Numbered from the stretch's first letter, positions 1 to 7,832 are shown. The stretch: 20,527 nucleotides of DNA from JBIOWF01 sp044868295 (GCA_044868295.1 JBIOWF010000027.1:1-20527), one strand, 5' to 3'. Numbers and translations are program-made. Notes: a model not told the origin generated them from the letters alone.

Positions 1-521
1 ACGGTGCTTGTTGTGCCGCCAAAGCGTGCAGGCGGCGCAGCGCCTCCCGTTGAACACTCCCCAGGCCAGGCAGTCGATGCAGCCGGCCGGGGGCCGGGCG
101 GGCGAGGAGGACATGTCACAGGGGCGGCAGTCGATCACGATCCCCAGCCCGTCGATGGTTCGAGCGAAAAAGTCGGGAGCGTGGGACACCGTCCGGTCCC
201 GGCCGGGCCAAACAGCCAGAACGGCTGCGAGGCGAACCCGGCGACGTCGGCGTCGTGGTCCAAGACCATCGGCATGTCGCGCTCCAACCAGGACTCAAAC
301 CCAACATGCCGGTCCATGGTGGCCGCGTAGTACAGGCCCGGGTAGTTGCGCTGACCACGGTAGGAGGGGAACGTCCGCACCCCGCGCACCCGCTCGAAGG
401 CGACGTTCACCGCATCCGCCAGGAGCATGCGTAACTCGCCTTCCTCCTCATCGACGTACACGACCTCGAAGCCGACGACCCGCCGGGGATAGCCACCATC
501 AATCGACCGCACACGGGACAC
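1..521 (-). pseudogene. TnsA-like heteromeric transposase endonuclease, frameshifted and truncated, with a chimeric tail
   Basis: From the ATG at 521 the protein reads like the TnsA-like endonuclease subunits of actinomycete Tn7-type transposons: FPSYRGQRNYPGLYYAAT, then HVGFESWLERDM, then GFASQPFWLF. The frame breaks at the TTT run (positions 212-210 on this strand). Restoring one T continues the family sequence as WPGRDRTVSHAPDFFARTID and then IVIDCRP, so a one-base deletion is the simplest cause. The restored protein has the family's Glu (FESWLE) and Asp (APDFF). After DCRP (about position 121) homology stops, and the same frame continues to the window edge as a cysteine-rich stretch, CIDCLAWGVFNGRRCAAC, which resembles the start of actinomycete integrase-type proteins. 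I read this as TnsA cut short and joined to another mobile-element gene. The family call is from recall of the motifs. Confidence 0.8.
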
Positions 522-600
522 GGCAGCGCCTCACGGACAGATCATCGCCAAATATCGGCACCGATCATGACACGTCCGCGATCTTCTCCGCACCACTTTC

Positions 601-668
601 ACTGAGCCGCCTCAGATTGACTGAGCCGCTGCACCAGTTACAGCGAGCCGGGCCAAATGCACTGAGCC
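601..668. repeat. Four spaced GAGCC boxes, candidate transposase-binding sites of a Tn7-like end
   Basis: ACTGAGCC occurs at 601-608, 620-627 and 661-668, with a variant (AGCGAGCC) at 642-649. The GAGCC cores are 19, 22 and 19 bases apart. The array lies 80-147 bases upstream of the TnsA-like start codon. In Tn7 the right end carries several TnsB sites directly upstream of tnsA, so position and spacing fit. The exact transposon terminus is not visible to me. Confidence 0.45.
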
Positions 669-782
669 AGGACAACAGCGGCTGCACCGTCGGGGTCACG
701 CCTCGCCTCATAGCTTGCGGGAATTATCATTCCCCCAAGTGACGATCTCGCACGAGTGCACAACAAATCGCCTTTTCTGTTT

Positions 783-822
783 TTGATTTTCTGGAAATAG
801 AACCCTGTTAGGCTCGTGGTCG
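783..822 (+). promoter_or_regulatory. Candidate promoter for a leaderless transcript of the KfrA-like gene
   Basis: TAGGCT at 809-814 fits the actinomycete -10 consensus and lies seven bases before the GTG at 822. TTGATT at 783-788 could be a -35, but its 20-base spacing is long. No good ribosome binding site precedes the gene, so transcription starting at or near the GTG (a leaderless message) is the best reading. Confidence 0.4.
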
Positions 823-2012
823 TGACGACTTTCGCGACGGCGACGCCCTGCAGGCACTGTGGTTCTCCGATCGAGCAGCGGGCCGGGCGGGGGAGGCCCA
901 AGGCGTACTGCCCGGAAGGCGACTGTCAGGCGGCGGCCAAGCGGGAGCGCGAGATGCGCCGCGCGACACCGGGCCTGGAGGGCTCCCTGGCCCGTGCCGA
1001 AGAGCTGTACGAGCGCATGGAGAAAGGCCTGGCTGCGGCGATCCAGCCGCTCGCTCAGGTACTGGCCGAGGAGCTGAGCCCCGCAGGGGTCGAGGCGAAG
1101 CTGAGCGCGGTCCAGGCCGAGGCGCACACCCGCATCGCGATCGCCCGCACCGAGCGAGAGCAGGCGTTCGAGCAGGTACGGCTCTCGCGCGAGGCGGCCG
1201 ACACGGCCCGGGCCGAGGCCGAGGAGATGCGTCACCGGGTCGCCGAGGCCCATGCGGAACGGGACACGGCGTTCGCCGACGCTGAGACGGCACGGGAGCA
1301 GGCCTTGGCCGCGCTGCGCGAGGCCGCGACGACGGAACGGCGGTCCAGGCAGGCGGCCGAGGAGGCACACCGGCGTGCCGACCTGGCCGAAACCGCCAGA
1401 GACCAGGCCGTCCGAGAGCTCGCCGATCGGCTGGACAAGGCCGACGCGGGCGTACGGCAGGCGCAGGCGGAGGCCGTACAGGCGGAGAGGGAACGCGAGC
1501 GGGCGCTGGCCGACGCGGAGAGCGCCCGGACGGAGGCGGAGCTGGCACGGCGTGCCCACGGGGAGGCGGAGCGATCCAGCGCCGCCGCCATCGCCCGCGC
1601 CCAGGCCGCCGAGGCGGAGCGCGACCGGGCGGTCTCTCAGGCTGAGACGGAACGTGACCGTGCCGTCGCCCGTGCCGAGGCCGAGCGGGACAGGGCGCTG
1701 TCACGTGCCGAGGTGGCCGAGGCCGCTCGCGCCTTGGCCCTCGCCGACGCGGCGCGGGCCAAGGCGGAGACCGATCGGGCCGCCGAGCGGGAACGGACCG
1801 CCGAGGCGCGGGTGAGCGCCGCGCAGCAGGACACGGCACGCGCGCTGGAGCAGGCCGGCGCCGCCGCCGTGGACAGGGACCGGATCCAGGCCGAGCTCAC
1901 GCTGGAGCGGGCGCGGCTTGAGGACGTGCGGGCACAGCTGGACGCGGCCAGGGCCGAGGCCGCCCAGCTCCGCGAGCGCGCGGTCGCCGCCGAACTTCGC
2001 GCCACGGATTGA
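822..2012 (+). CDS. KfrA-like protein: N-terminal zinc ribbon and long coiled coil
   Basis: The protein has 396 residues from the GTG at 822; an in-frame GTG at 816 is the alternative. Residues 10-35 hold four cysteines (CRHCG, then YCPEGDC), a small zinc-ribbon-like module often seen at the start of actinomycete DNA-associated proteins. From about residue 60 to the end the sequence is almost only Ala, Glu, Arg, Gln and Asp in heptad-like patterns (AERDRAVSQAETERDRAVAR and similar), a long uninterrupted coiled coil. This layout matches KfrA-like proteins of plasmids and integrative elements, which bind DNA through the N-terminus and oligomerise through the coil. No helix-turn-helix is obvious here, so DNA binding is inferred. 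It stands alone beside the TnsA-like remnant, and I take it to be mobile-element cargo or a maintenance gene. Long antisense frames over it are codon-bias shadows. Confidence 0.75.
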   Translation: MTTFATATPCRHCGSPIEQRAGRGRPKAYCPEGDCQAAAKREREMRRATPGLEGSLARAEELYERMEKGLAAAIQPLAQVLAEELSPAGVEAKLSAVQAEAHTRIAIARTEREQAFEQVRLSREAADTARAEAEEMRHRVAEAHAERDTAFADAETAREQALAALREAATTERRSRQAAEEAHRRADLAETARDQAVRELADRLDKADAGVRQAQAEAVQAERERERALADAESARTEAELARRAHGEAERSSAAAIARAQAAEAERDRAVSQAETERDRAVARAEAERDRALSRAEVAEAARALALADAARAKAETDRAAERERTAEARVSAAQQDTARALEQAGAAAVDRDRIQAELTLERARLEDVRAQLDAARAEAAQLRERAVAAELRATD

Positions 2013-2583
2013 TCCTCGCATTCAGGGTGCCAGTGAGAGGCGCCGGTAAGAAACATGTCATGAGCCCCAAACGAGTGCCCTCATACGGGTGAATGGGGTG
2101 GGTCGACGGCAGCGTGGAGCAGACGAGATAAGCCGGAAAAGGACGGTCCAAGGTCGAGCGATCTTCTTTCAGTGCGGCGCCAGGTCGCGGCGTCGGCAGG
2201 GGCGCGGATTTCAGCGTCAACGACCTTGTCGTCCAGCAGCGCGTCGTACAACTGGGTGGTTTCGGTGGAGGCGCGGCCGAGGTCCGGCGGTGGTGGCCGA
2301 GCACGTTCGTGGTGTGGTCGGGTTGCCGGAGCAGATGGTGCTGGCCGATGCCGACGCCACGCACACGACTGCCGTTGCCATTGTCGACGGCGCAGCCAAC
2401 CGCCGAGGTCACGATGGGCTCGTTGCAGCACTGATCAGTGGGCAGACAGGCGCTTGGCGACGTCCAGCCGCACTTCGCCGTAAGGCTGGACATGCTGCCA
2501 GAACAGTGGAGTCAGCCCGCGCTGGTCTTCGGGCTTGAGGAGATGTGCCCCGGCGGGATCGGCGAGTTACACGGCCAGGGGGT
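2013..2583. other. Stretch without a confident gene; possible decayed coding sequence on the minus strand
   Basis: No recognisable intact gene lies here. On the minus strand between about 2490 and 2100, two frames in turn have protein-like sequence with GC-rich third positions: first GQHHLLRQPDHTTNVLGHH, then, after a frame change near 2290-2270, ASTETTQLYDALLDDKVVDA. This is the pattern left by a frameshifted gene, but I cannot name a family. A plus-strand frame at 2089-2538 (149 codons) also exists, looks like a shadow, and is not called. Confidence 0.3.
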
Positions 2584-3313
2584 TCACAGGCTCGTAAGTC
2601 CCTTGCCGACCGTGGCGAGCCCACCAGCCAGCGCAAGCGAACGCACTATCCACCGAGTTCTCCTCTCCGGCACCCGTTCCGCAAGCACCTTGCCGATGAC
2701 GGCGCCGGCTGCGATTCCGGCCCCGGCCAGCAGCCAAGCAGGGGTCGTGAGCTGAGGCACCCCCTTGGCCATGAGAGAGAATGCATTGACCACAACCCCG
2801 TAGAACTGCGCATTCGGCACGAACTCCCTCAGCCCTGCCCGCGTTCACCGCATACAAAGTCACCGCAGGGCCACCTACTCCGGCCGAGGAGTTCATAAAC
2901 CCGCTCGCTGCACCGGCGGCCAGCGCACCTTTGGTGCCGCGTAGAGCAGGCACCCGAGTGCCCCACATCACCAGCAGCACGGCCGTGCTCACCAACATCC
3001 CCATGCCGATCATCAGCACGGGTCCAGGCAGGTGAGCGACTACCAAAGTCCCCATCGGTACGGTGCACCCGGCCGCGATGACCAACGGCAGCATTGCGGC
3101 CAGGCGGACCTGCCGCCACTCGGTGGCGAGTCCGATCGCGCTGATGGCACCGGCCGCGCAGTTCGAGAGCACCACGCCCTCGACCGGACCGAAAAGCAAT
3201 ACCAGAGCAGGCACGGCTACGAGTGCGAACCCGATACCCGCCAGTCGCTGCACGGACGCGCCCACCAAGATGATGCCACCCAGCAGGAGGTCGGCGGCCC
3301 AGCCACTCATCAC
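2584..3313 (-). pseudogene. TauE/SafE-family membrane permease, broken by one frameshift
   Basis: Translation from the ATG at 3313 gives a polytopic membrane protein typical of the TauE/SafE (sulfite or organosulfonate exporter) family. It has hydrophobic helices at the start (LLLGGIILVGASVQRLAGIG), then PALVLLFGPVEGVVLSN, and the conserved second-half block SGFMNSSAGVGGPAVTLYAV. The frame is lost at about 2836-2845 just after AVNAG. The rest of the family sequence (EFVPNAQFYGVVVNAFSL to GGLATVGKGLTSL) continues in another frame and stops at 2584. With the shift repaired the protein would be about 243 residues, normal for the family. A one-base sequencing error would look the same. The substrate cannot be told from sequence. 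A GAGGGG before the start is a plausible ribosome binding site. Confidence 0.8.
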
Positions 3314-3701
3314 AGACGGCCCCTCACAAATGATCTTCGTAAATTGACCCCAGCCTTATGTATGAGGCAAGCGCCCTCAACAGCCTTGCCCTCTGGAGAC
3401 GGCTGGGATCTCGAAGCCCCTACAGGACATCAGGTGGCGAAAAACGACGGTTTCCCGACAGGTCCCCGCCCCACCCCCGGCCACCACCCGAAAAACCGGA
3501 CGTCAGATGATGAAATCACCACGGACGGTCGTCTTCTAGCTCCCAATCGTATGCACAGCAGCCTGACCCCACTGGTAGTAGGACCACTGTGCGTAGGCAC
3601 AACAGAGTCCTGGGTGTTCTCCTCCCTCGTACGGCAGGCTGCCAGGAGAGCCCGGTCGAAACGCAGCCGGGCAGAGATCACGCTTCTGAGGAGAATCCGC
3701 A
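3314..3701. other. Intergenic region between divergent permease remnant and alcohol dehydrogenase
   Basis: 388 bases without a gene. Both flanking genes read outward, so promoters for both should lie here, but I see no convincing -35/-10 pair or dyad. The only clear element is the ribosome binding site GAGGAGA at 3688-3694, seven bases before the alcohol dehydrogenase ATG. A minus-strand frame at 3430-3702 looks like a shadow. Confidence 0.5.
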
Positions 3702-4751
3702 ATGACCACGCTGTCAGCTGTTGCCGCTTACGCCGCGCCCGCGGCCAAGGCCCCGCTGGAGCGCACCACCATCGCTCGGCGGCCGGTCGGCCGGCACGAC
3801 ATCCTCATCGAGATCAAGTACTCGGGCATCTGCCACTCGGATCTCCACCAGGCCCGCGACGGCTGGGGCGAGGGGATCTTCCCGATGGTGCCGGGCCACG
3901 AGATCGCGGGTGTCATCACCGAGGTCGGCCCCGGCGTGACCAGGCACGCGGTCGGCGACCACGTCGGCGTGGGCTGCTTCGTCGACTCCTGCCGTGAGTG
4001 CGAGCACTGCGCGCGGGGCCAGGAGCAGTACTGCGCCAAGGGCATAACGGGGACGTACAACGCCCTCGACAAGAATGGGGAGCCCACCTACGGCGGCTAC
4101 TCCACTCACCTGGTCGTGGACGAGAACTACGCGCTACGCATCCCGGCCTCGCTGCCCCTGGACGTGGCCGCGCCGCTGCTGTGCGCGGGCATCACCCTTT
4201 ACTCGCCGCTGCGCCATTGGAACGCCGGCCCCGGCAAGAAGGTCGCCATCGTGGGGTTGGGCGGCCTCGGTCACATGGGAGTCAAGATCGCCCATGCTCT
4301 GGGGGCCGAGGTGACCGTGCTCAGCCAGTCCCTGCGTAAGAAGGACGACGGCCTCAAGCTGGGCGCCGACCACTACTACGCCACGAGCGACCCCAAGACC
4401 TTCGAGGAACTGGCCGGAGCTTTCGACCTGATCATCTCCACCGTCTCCGCGCCTGTCGATTTCGGCATGTACCTCTCACTGCTCAAGACGGACGGCGTCC
4501 TGGTGAACGTCGGCGCGCCCGAGGAGCCCGTCTCGCTCAACCTCTTCTCGCTGATCAGCGGCCGCAAGTCACTCGCCGGATCCATGATCGGCGGCATCGC
4601 CGAGACCCAGGAGATGCTCGACTTCTGCGCCGAACACGGCTTCGGCGCCGAGATCGAGCTGATCCGCGCCGACCAGATCAACGAGGCGTACGAGCGGATG
4701 CTCGACAGCGATGTGCGGTACCGGTTCGTGATCGACGCGTCCACGATCTGA
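3702..4751 (+). CDS. Zinc-dependent NAD(P)-linked alcohol dehydrogenase (cinnamyl-alcohol/YahK-like branch)
   Basis: This is a full-length medium-chain dehydrogenase/reductase of 349 residues. Catalytic zinc ligands are visible as C44 (GICHSD), H66-E67 (PGHEIAG) and C161. The structural zinc is bound by C97, C100, C103 and C111 (CRECEHCARGQEQYC). The dinucleotide fold carries GLGGLGHMG at 185-193, followed by a strand ending in LSQS; no acidic residue is there, which in this family favours NADP(H). YahK-like members usually reduce aldehydes to alcohols in the cytoplasm; the physiological substrate is unknown. Start choice is supported by GAGGAGA seven bases upstream. It is a single gene, convergent with the racemase gene downstream across 94 bases that hold no strong terminator. 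Confidence 0.93.
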   Translation: MTTLSAVAAYAAPAAKAPLERTTIARRPVGRHDILIEIKYSGICHSDLHQARDGWGEGIFPMVPGHEIAGVITEVGPGVTRHAVGDHVGVGCFVDSCRECEHCARGQEQYCAKGITGTYNALDKNGEPTYGGYSTHLVVDENYALRIPASLPLDVAAPLLCAGITLYSPLRHWNAGPGKKVAIVGLGGLGHMGVKIAHALGAEVTVLSQSLRKKDDGLKLGADHYYATSDPKTFEELAGAFDLIISTVSAPVDFGMYLSLLKTDGVLVNVGAPEEPVSLNLFSLISGRKSLAGSMIGGIAETQEMLDFCAEHGFGAEIELIRADQINEAYERMLDSDVRYRFVIDASTI

Positions 4752-4845
4752 CCCGGCGCGCCGTGCGACGGCCCGGTCGGCGATCCTGTGTCAGACGGGT
4801 CATGCGCCTCGCGACGACCTGGTCACGTGCCGGCGTGCCACCGGC

Positions 4846-5568
4846 TTACACCGGGCCGCCCCGCCAGGTCGGCATGGCGCGGAGGCCGAGCGCGACGTCG
4901 TAGGCGGCACTCGCCAGCAGGCGGGTCGAGTCCAGCGTGGGCAGGGGAGAGACCTCCGGGGTCACGAGCAGGGGGATCTCGGTGCACACCAGGGCGACCG
5001 CGTCACAGCCCTGTGCCGCCAGGCGCTCGATGACGCGGACGTACTGCTGACGCGAGGCATCGGTGAACACTCCGTTCACCAGTTCCGCAAAGATGATCTC
5101 GTTAATGGTGCGGCGGTCGTCCGCGTCGGGCACCTCGGCGGCGATGCCGCGGGCGGCCAGCGCCCGCGGGTACATCGGGCCGTCCATGGTGTATTTCGTG
5201 CCCAGCACCCCGACGCGTGTACGGCCGTCTCGGGCGGCCTGGTCGGCGACCACGTCTGCGATATGCAGGCCTGGAAGAGCGAGGTCGGGTCCCGGCACTT
5301 CCAGGGCCATGTGGGCGGTGTTGTCCGGGCAGGCGAAGAAGTCCGCATCCGCGTCGGCGAGCCGCCGCACGCTTGTGGCCAGGGTGGCCCGGATCGAAGT
5401 GTGATCTCCCGCCTCCCACGCGGGCATGCTGTAGCCGAAGGCGATGTAGTCCATGGTCACGTCAGGGTGCTCGTGCCGGCCCAGGCGGCGGAAGCCTTCC
5501 TGGCAGAAGGCGAGGAAGCACAACGCGGCGCCTTCGGTGCTGTGGGCGAGAATGCCAAGGTGTTTCAT
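4846..5568 (-). CDS. Aspartate/glutamate racemase superfamily protein (amino-acid racemase)
   Basis: 240 residues, the normal size of the cofactor-independent Asp/Glu racemase fold. Both active-site cysteine regions are present: C80 in FACPDNTAHMAL and C195 in ALVCTEIPLL. Enzymes of this family swap the configuration at the alpha-carbon by proton transfer between the two cysteines; some relatives act on hydantoins or maleate, so the substrate is open. The ATG at 5568 has no clear ribosome binding site. The gene lies 148 bases downstream of a LysR regulator on the same strand. That gap carries a large inverted repeat, so it may have its own promoter or be attenuated. A PhzF-family isomerase gene lies on the other side of the regulator, which could mean a small amino-acid isomer module (inference). 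Confidence 0.87.
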   Translation of the reverse strand: MKHLGILAHSTEGAALCFLAFCQEGFRRLGRHEHPDVTMDYIAFGYSMPAWEAGDHTSIRATLATSVRRLADADADFFACPDNTAHMALEVPGPDLALPGLHIADVVADQAARDGRTRVGVLGTKYTMDGPMYPRALAARGIAAEVPDADDRRTINEIIFAELVNGVFTDASRQQYVRVIERLAAQGCDAVALVCTEIPLLVTPEVSPLPTLDSTRLLASAAYDVALGLRAMPTWRGGPV

Positions 5569-5618
5569 GTGGTCACGCCCGGAAGCAGAAGCTCGTCATC
5601 TCGTGGCCACCGCACTGT

Positions 5619-5661
5619 GGGGTGGAAGATGGTCGTCGCCACGTCCCCAGTGTTCCACCCC
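5619..5661. repeat. Nine-base perfect inverted repeat upstream of the racemase gene
   Basis: GGGGTGGAA at 5619-5627 pairs perfectly with TTCCACCCC at 5653-5661 across a 25-base spacer. Part of the spacer (CCCCAGTG) could instead pair with the bases just before the left arm (CACTGTGGGG), so two mutually exclusive hairpins are possible. It sits between the LysR stop and the racemase start. It may be an operator or an attenuator-like leader; nothing further can be claimed. Confidence 0.45.
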
Positions 5662-5716
5662 CGTGCTGCCTCCAGCGGGTCCAGGTGGCCCAGGGCTGGT
5701 GTGCTGCTCCAGATGT

Positions 5717-6604
5717 TCACTGTTGGAAGTGTTTCATCACCTCGTGCGCGACCGCGTGGTTGGCACGAGAGACCCAGCGGCGTCCATGCCGAGCCAGGTA
5801 GACGGGGATGTTCGGCAGGAGAGGTCCGGCTGCCACCGCGAGGCGACCTCCACGCAGGGCGTCTTCGACGTTGGCGCGCGGCAGCACGGTGAGGCCGAGC
5901 CCGGCCGCGGTGCAGGATCGGGCGGCCTCGATGCTCCCGAACCGGGTGAGTCGTGGCTGCGCACCGGGAACCGCCAGTAGGCGGCGAGCGAGCTGGTCGC
6001 TGTAGGAGCAGCCTTCCTCATGCAGGAAGAACTTCTCGCGTGCCAATTCCTCCCAGGTGGCGGGCCGCGCTCGTCCCGCCAGCGGATGATCCGGGGCGCA
6101 GAGGAGCACCAGCGGCTGGTAGGCGATGCGCGTGGCGACGATGTCCGGGAGGTCGACCTGCTCCTCCAGCAGTAGGGCGATGTCGAGCTGTCCTGCGCGC
6201 AGCTTCTCCACGGCGTCGGCGGTGCCGCATGGTTGCAGGTGAACGTCCACGTCCGGGTGCGTGTGCCGCAATGCGGCGATCACGCTGGGCAGATGAGCCG
6301 AGCACAGTGTCTCGCCCGCGCCGACCGCCACCCGCCCGACGATCGGACCGTCTTCCGCTGCCGTGGCGAACAGACGCGACTCCGCCTCCAACACCGACTC
6401 GGCCCCGTCAAGCAGCCGCCGCCCGGCCTCAGTGAGGGCGACGCCCCGGGCCAGCCGGTCGAAGAGCTGGATGCTCAACACCTTCTCGAGCGTTCGGATC
6501 TGCACGGTGACCGTGGACTGCGCGTACTGCAGTTCCGCGGCCGCGGCGGTGAAGCTCGAGGTCCGGGCGAGGGTGAGGAACGTGCGCAGTAAACGAGTGT
6601 CCAT
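5717..6604 (-). CDS. LysR-family transcriptional regulator
   Basis: 295 residues from the ATG at 6604 (MDTRLLRTFLTLARTSSFTA), where LysR proteins normally begin; the open frame runs 32 codons further upstream without family similarity. The N-terminal winged helix-turn-helix is clear (AAAAELQYAQSTVTVQIRTL, then LFDRLARGVALTEAGRRLL). The C-terminal effector-binding domain starts near residue 90 (GRVAVGAGETLCSAHLPSVI). It is divergent from the PhzF-family gene, with 94 bases between the start codons, the usual layout for a LysR regulator and its target. It also precedes the racemase on the same strand, so it may control both. The effector is unknown. Confidence 0.92.
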   Translation of the reverse strand: MDTRLLRTFLTLARTSSFTAAAAELQYAQSTVTVQIRTLEKVLSIQLFDRLARGVALTEAGRRLLDGAESVLEAESRLFATAAEDGPIVGRVAVGAGETLCSAHLPSVIAALRHTHPDVDVHLQPCGTADAVEKLRAGQLDIALLLEEQVDLPDIVATRIAYQPLVLLCAPDHPLAGRARPATWEELAREKFFLHEEGCSYSDQLARRLLAVPGAQPRLTRFGSIEAARSCTAAGLGLTVLPRANVEDALRGGRLAVAAGPLLPNIPVYLARHGRRWVSRANHAVAHEVMKHFQQ

Positions 6605-6634
6605 CTCGCCAGCGTAGTACGTTCGATCGACATC

Positions 6635-6675
6635 ATCGATGGCTCTTATCAATAGGAATCGTTTGTATCGATGGC
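6635..6675. promoter_or_regulatory. Divergent LysR/PhzF control region with a 9-bp direct repeat
   Basis: ATCGATGGC occurs at 6635-6643 and again at 6667-6675, 32 bases apart, which is three helical turns. Between the copies lies an AT-rich stretch (TTATCAATAGGAATCG) unlike the surroundings. Both copies sit between the two start codons, where a LysR protein would bind. This is a candidate operator, not a proven one. Confidence 0.45.
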
Positions 6676-6698
6676 AGTCTGGGTGGAAGCATGCGTAC

Positions 6699-7580
6699 AT
6701 GAGCCTCAGAGAAATCCCCGATGTCCTGCGCTATGCCGCATTCACCTCCGATCAGCACGGCGGAAATCCAGCCGGCGTCGTGCTTGACGCCACGACGCTC
6801 GAAGAGCCGCGGATGCTGGCGATCGCAGCCGACGTGGGCTACTCGGAGACAGCGTTCGTCACAGCCAGAGACGACCAGCGACGCCGTTTCCGGCTCCGTT
6901 ACTTCAGCCCTCTCGCGGAGATTCCGTTCTGCGGACACGCCACCGTCGCGACATCGGTGGCGCTCGCCGAGCGGCTCGGACCCGGCGACCTGATCTTTGA
7001 TACGCCCGTAGGAGAGATCGGGGTGGAAGCGGTGGCTGATCAGGGAGCTGTGTCGGCGACACTCACCAGCGTGCCGACCCGCTCCCGCCCAGCCCAGGAC
7101 GGCGAACGAGATGCGGCCCTGACCGCTTTGCGCTGGGAACGAAGCGATCTCGACCCGGCCTTGCCACCCCATGTCTCTTTCGGCGGAAACGACCATCTCG
7201 TGCTGGCGGCCGGCTCGCGCGCCCGGCTGGCCGATCTGGACTACGACTTCGAGGGGCTCGCCGCCGTGATGCGGCGGTACGGTTGGACCACCGTGCACCT
7301 GGTGTGGCGCGAAAGTCATGACCGCTTCCACGCGCGAGACCCGTTCCCGGTCGGTGGCGTGGTGGAGGATCCGGCGACCGGAGCGGCCGCGGCCGCTTTC
7401 GGGGGTTACCTGCGCACCATCGGGCTGGTACCGAAGCGCTCCACGATTGCGATCAGCCAGGGCGAGGACATGGGTCGGCCCAGCGACCTCCTGATTGAGG
7501 TGGATCCCCACGACACGCGCGTTCGTGTCACCGGCCGGGCAGCGCCCATCGAGGACGTCGTGACAGGAACCCCGGTATGA
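6699..7580 (+). CDS. PhzF-family isomerase/epimerase
   Basis: 293 residues from the ATG at 6699, which has GGTGGAAG ten bases upstream; an in-frame ATG at 6639 would add 20 unrelated residues. Family signatures are all present: HGGNPAGVV at 20-28, the catalytic Glu in GYSETAFV (E50), FCGHAT with H80, and DPATGAAAAAFGGYLR in the C-terminal half. PhzF proteins fold as two pseudo-symmetric halves with the active site between them; characterised members isomerise a phenazine precursor, but most have unknown substrates. No phenazine genes are near, so the name describes fold only. The stop overlaps the start of a truncated peptidase gene by four bases (ATGA), so the two were once translationally coupled. 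Confidence 0.92.
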   Translation: MSLREIPDVLRYAAFTSDQHGGNPAGVVLDATTLEEPRMLAIAADVGYSETAFVTARDDQRRRFRLRYFSPLAEIPFCGHATVATSVALAERLGPGDLIFDTPVGEIGVEAVADQGAVSATLTSVPTRSRPAQDGERDAALTALRWERSDLDPALPPHVSFGGNDHLVLAAGSRARLADLDYDFEGLAAVMRRYGWTTVHLVWRESHDRFHARDPFPVGGVVEDPATGAAAAAFGGYLRTIGLVPKRSTIAISQGEDMGRPSDLLIEVDPHDTRVRVTGRAAPIEDVVTGTPV

Positions 7581-7711
7581 CGACCTTCACCGCTGATCGG
7601 TTGCGCCCGGCGATCGAGCGCGAGATGCCGGACGTACGCGCCGACCTCGAGCGTCCGGTGCGCATCATGGCCTGTGCTGCACGGAGAAAGCCGATGGCTG
7701 CCATCGGCTGA
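7577..7711 (+). pseudogene. N-terminal stub of an M20-like peptidase/dipeptidase
   Basis: The ATG overlaps the PhzF stop (ATGA) and opens 44 codons. The first 30 residues (IEREMPDVRADLERPVRI) match the helix that opens M20-family dipeptidases, which usually continues to LVRIPSV. After VRI the sequence is unrelated and soon stops. The gene was evidently cut by the insertion/deletion described next. The family call rests on a short stretch. Confidence 0.5.
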
Positions 7712-7726
7712 GTTCGCCAGGACCGC

Positions 7727-7832
7727 CTAGTACTCCAGTGACAGATCGTGAGCTCGCTGGGTGAGGCGGCATAGGTACGGCCACCGCGTGATCATTCAGT
7801 GTTGTGTGGACATCTGAATGTGCGGTGGCCGT
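7727..7832. mobile_element. Insertion-sequence end fragment with a strong hairpin
   Basis: Non-coding DNA separates two unrelated gene stubs here. It contains a long hairpin: GGCCACCGC (7779-7787) with GCGGTGGCC (7822-7830), and inside it CATTCAG (7793-7799) with CTGAATG (7814-7820), around a 14-base loop. Such a structure close to an end, before a lost transposase gene, is common in actinomycete insertion sequences, where it limits read-through transcription. No transposase remains. The boundaries are estimates: CTAGTACTCCAGTG near 7727 looks like an outer end. Confidence 0.45.

Noticed and set aside
708..1839. Long minus-strand open frames (283 and 343 codons) opposite the KfrA-like gene
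   Set aside because: They are antisense shadows of a GC-rich Ala/Glu/Arg coiled-coil gene, very rich in Arg/Pro and without any domain.
816..2012. Apparent DNA tandem repeats
   Set aside because: The repetition comes from heptad codons for Ala, Glu, Arg and Asp; there is no constant DNA unit.
4752..4845. Terminator between the convergent dehydrogenase and racemase genes
   Set aside because: Only short five-base stems can be drawn, none convincing.
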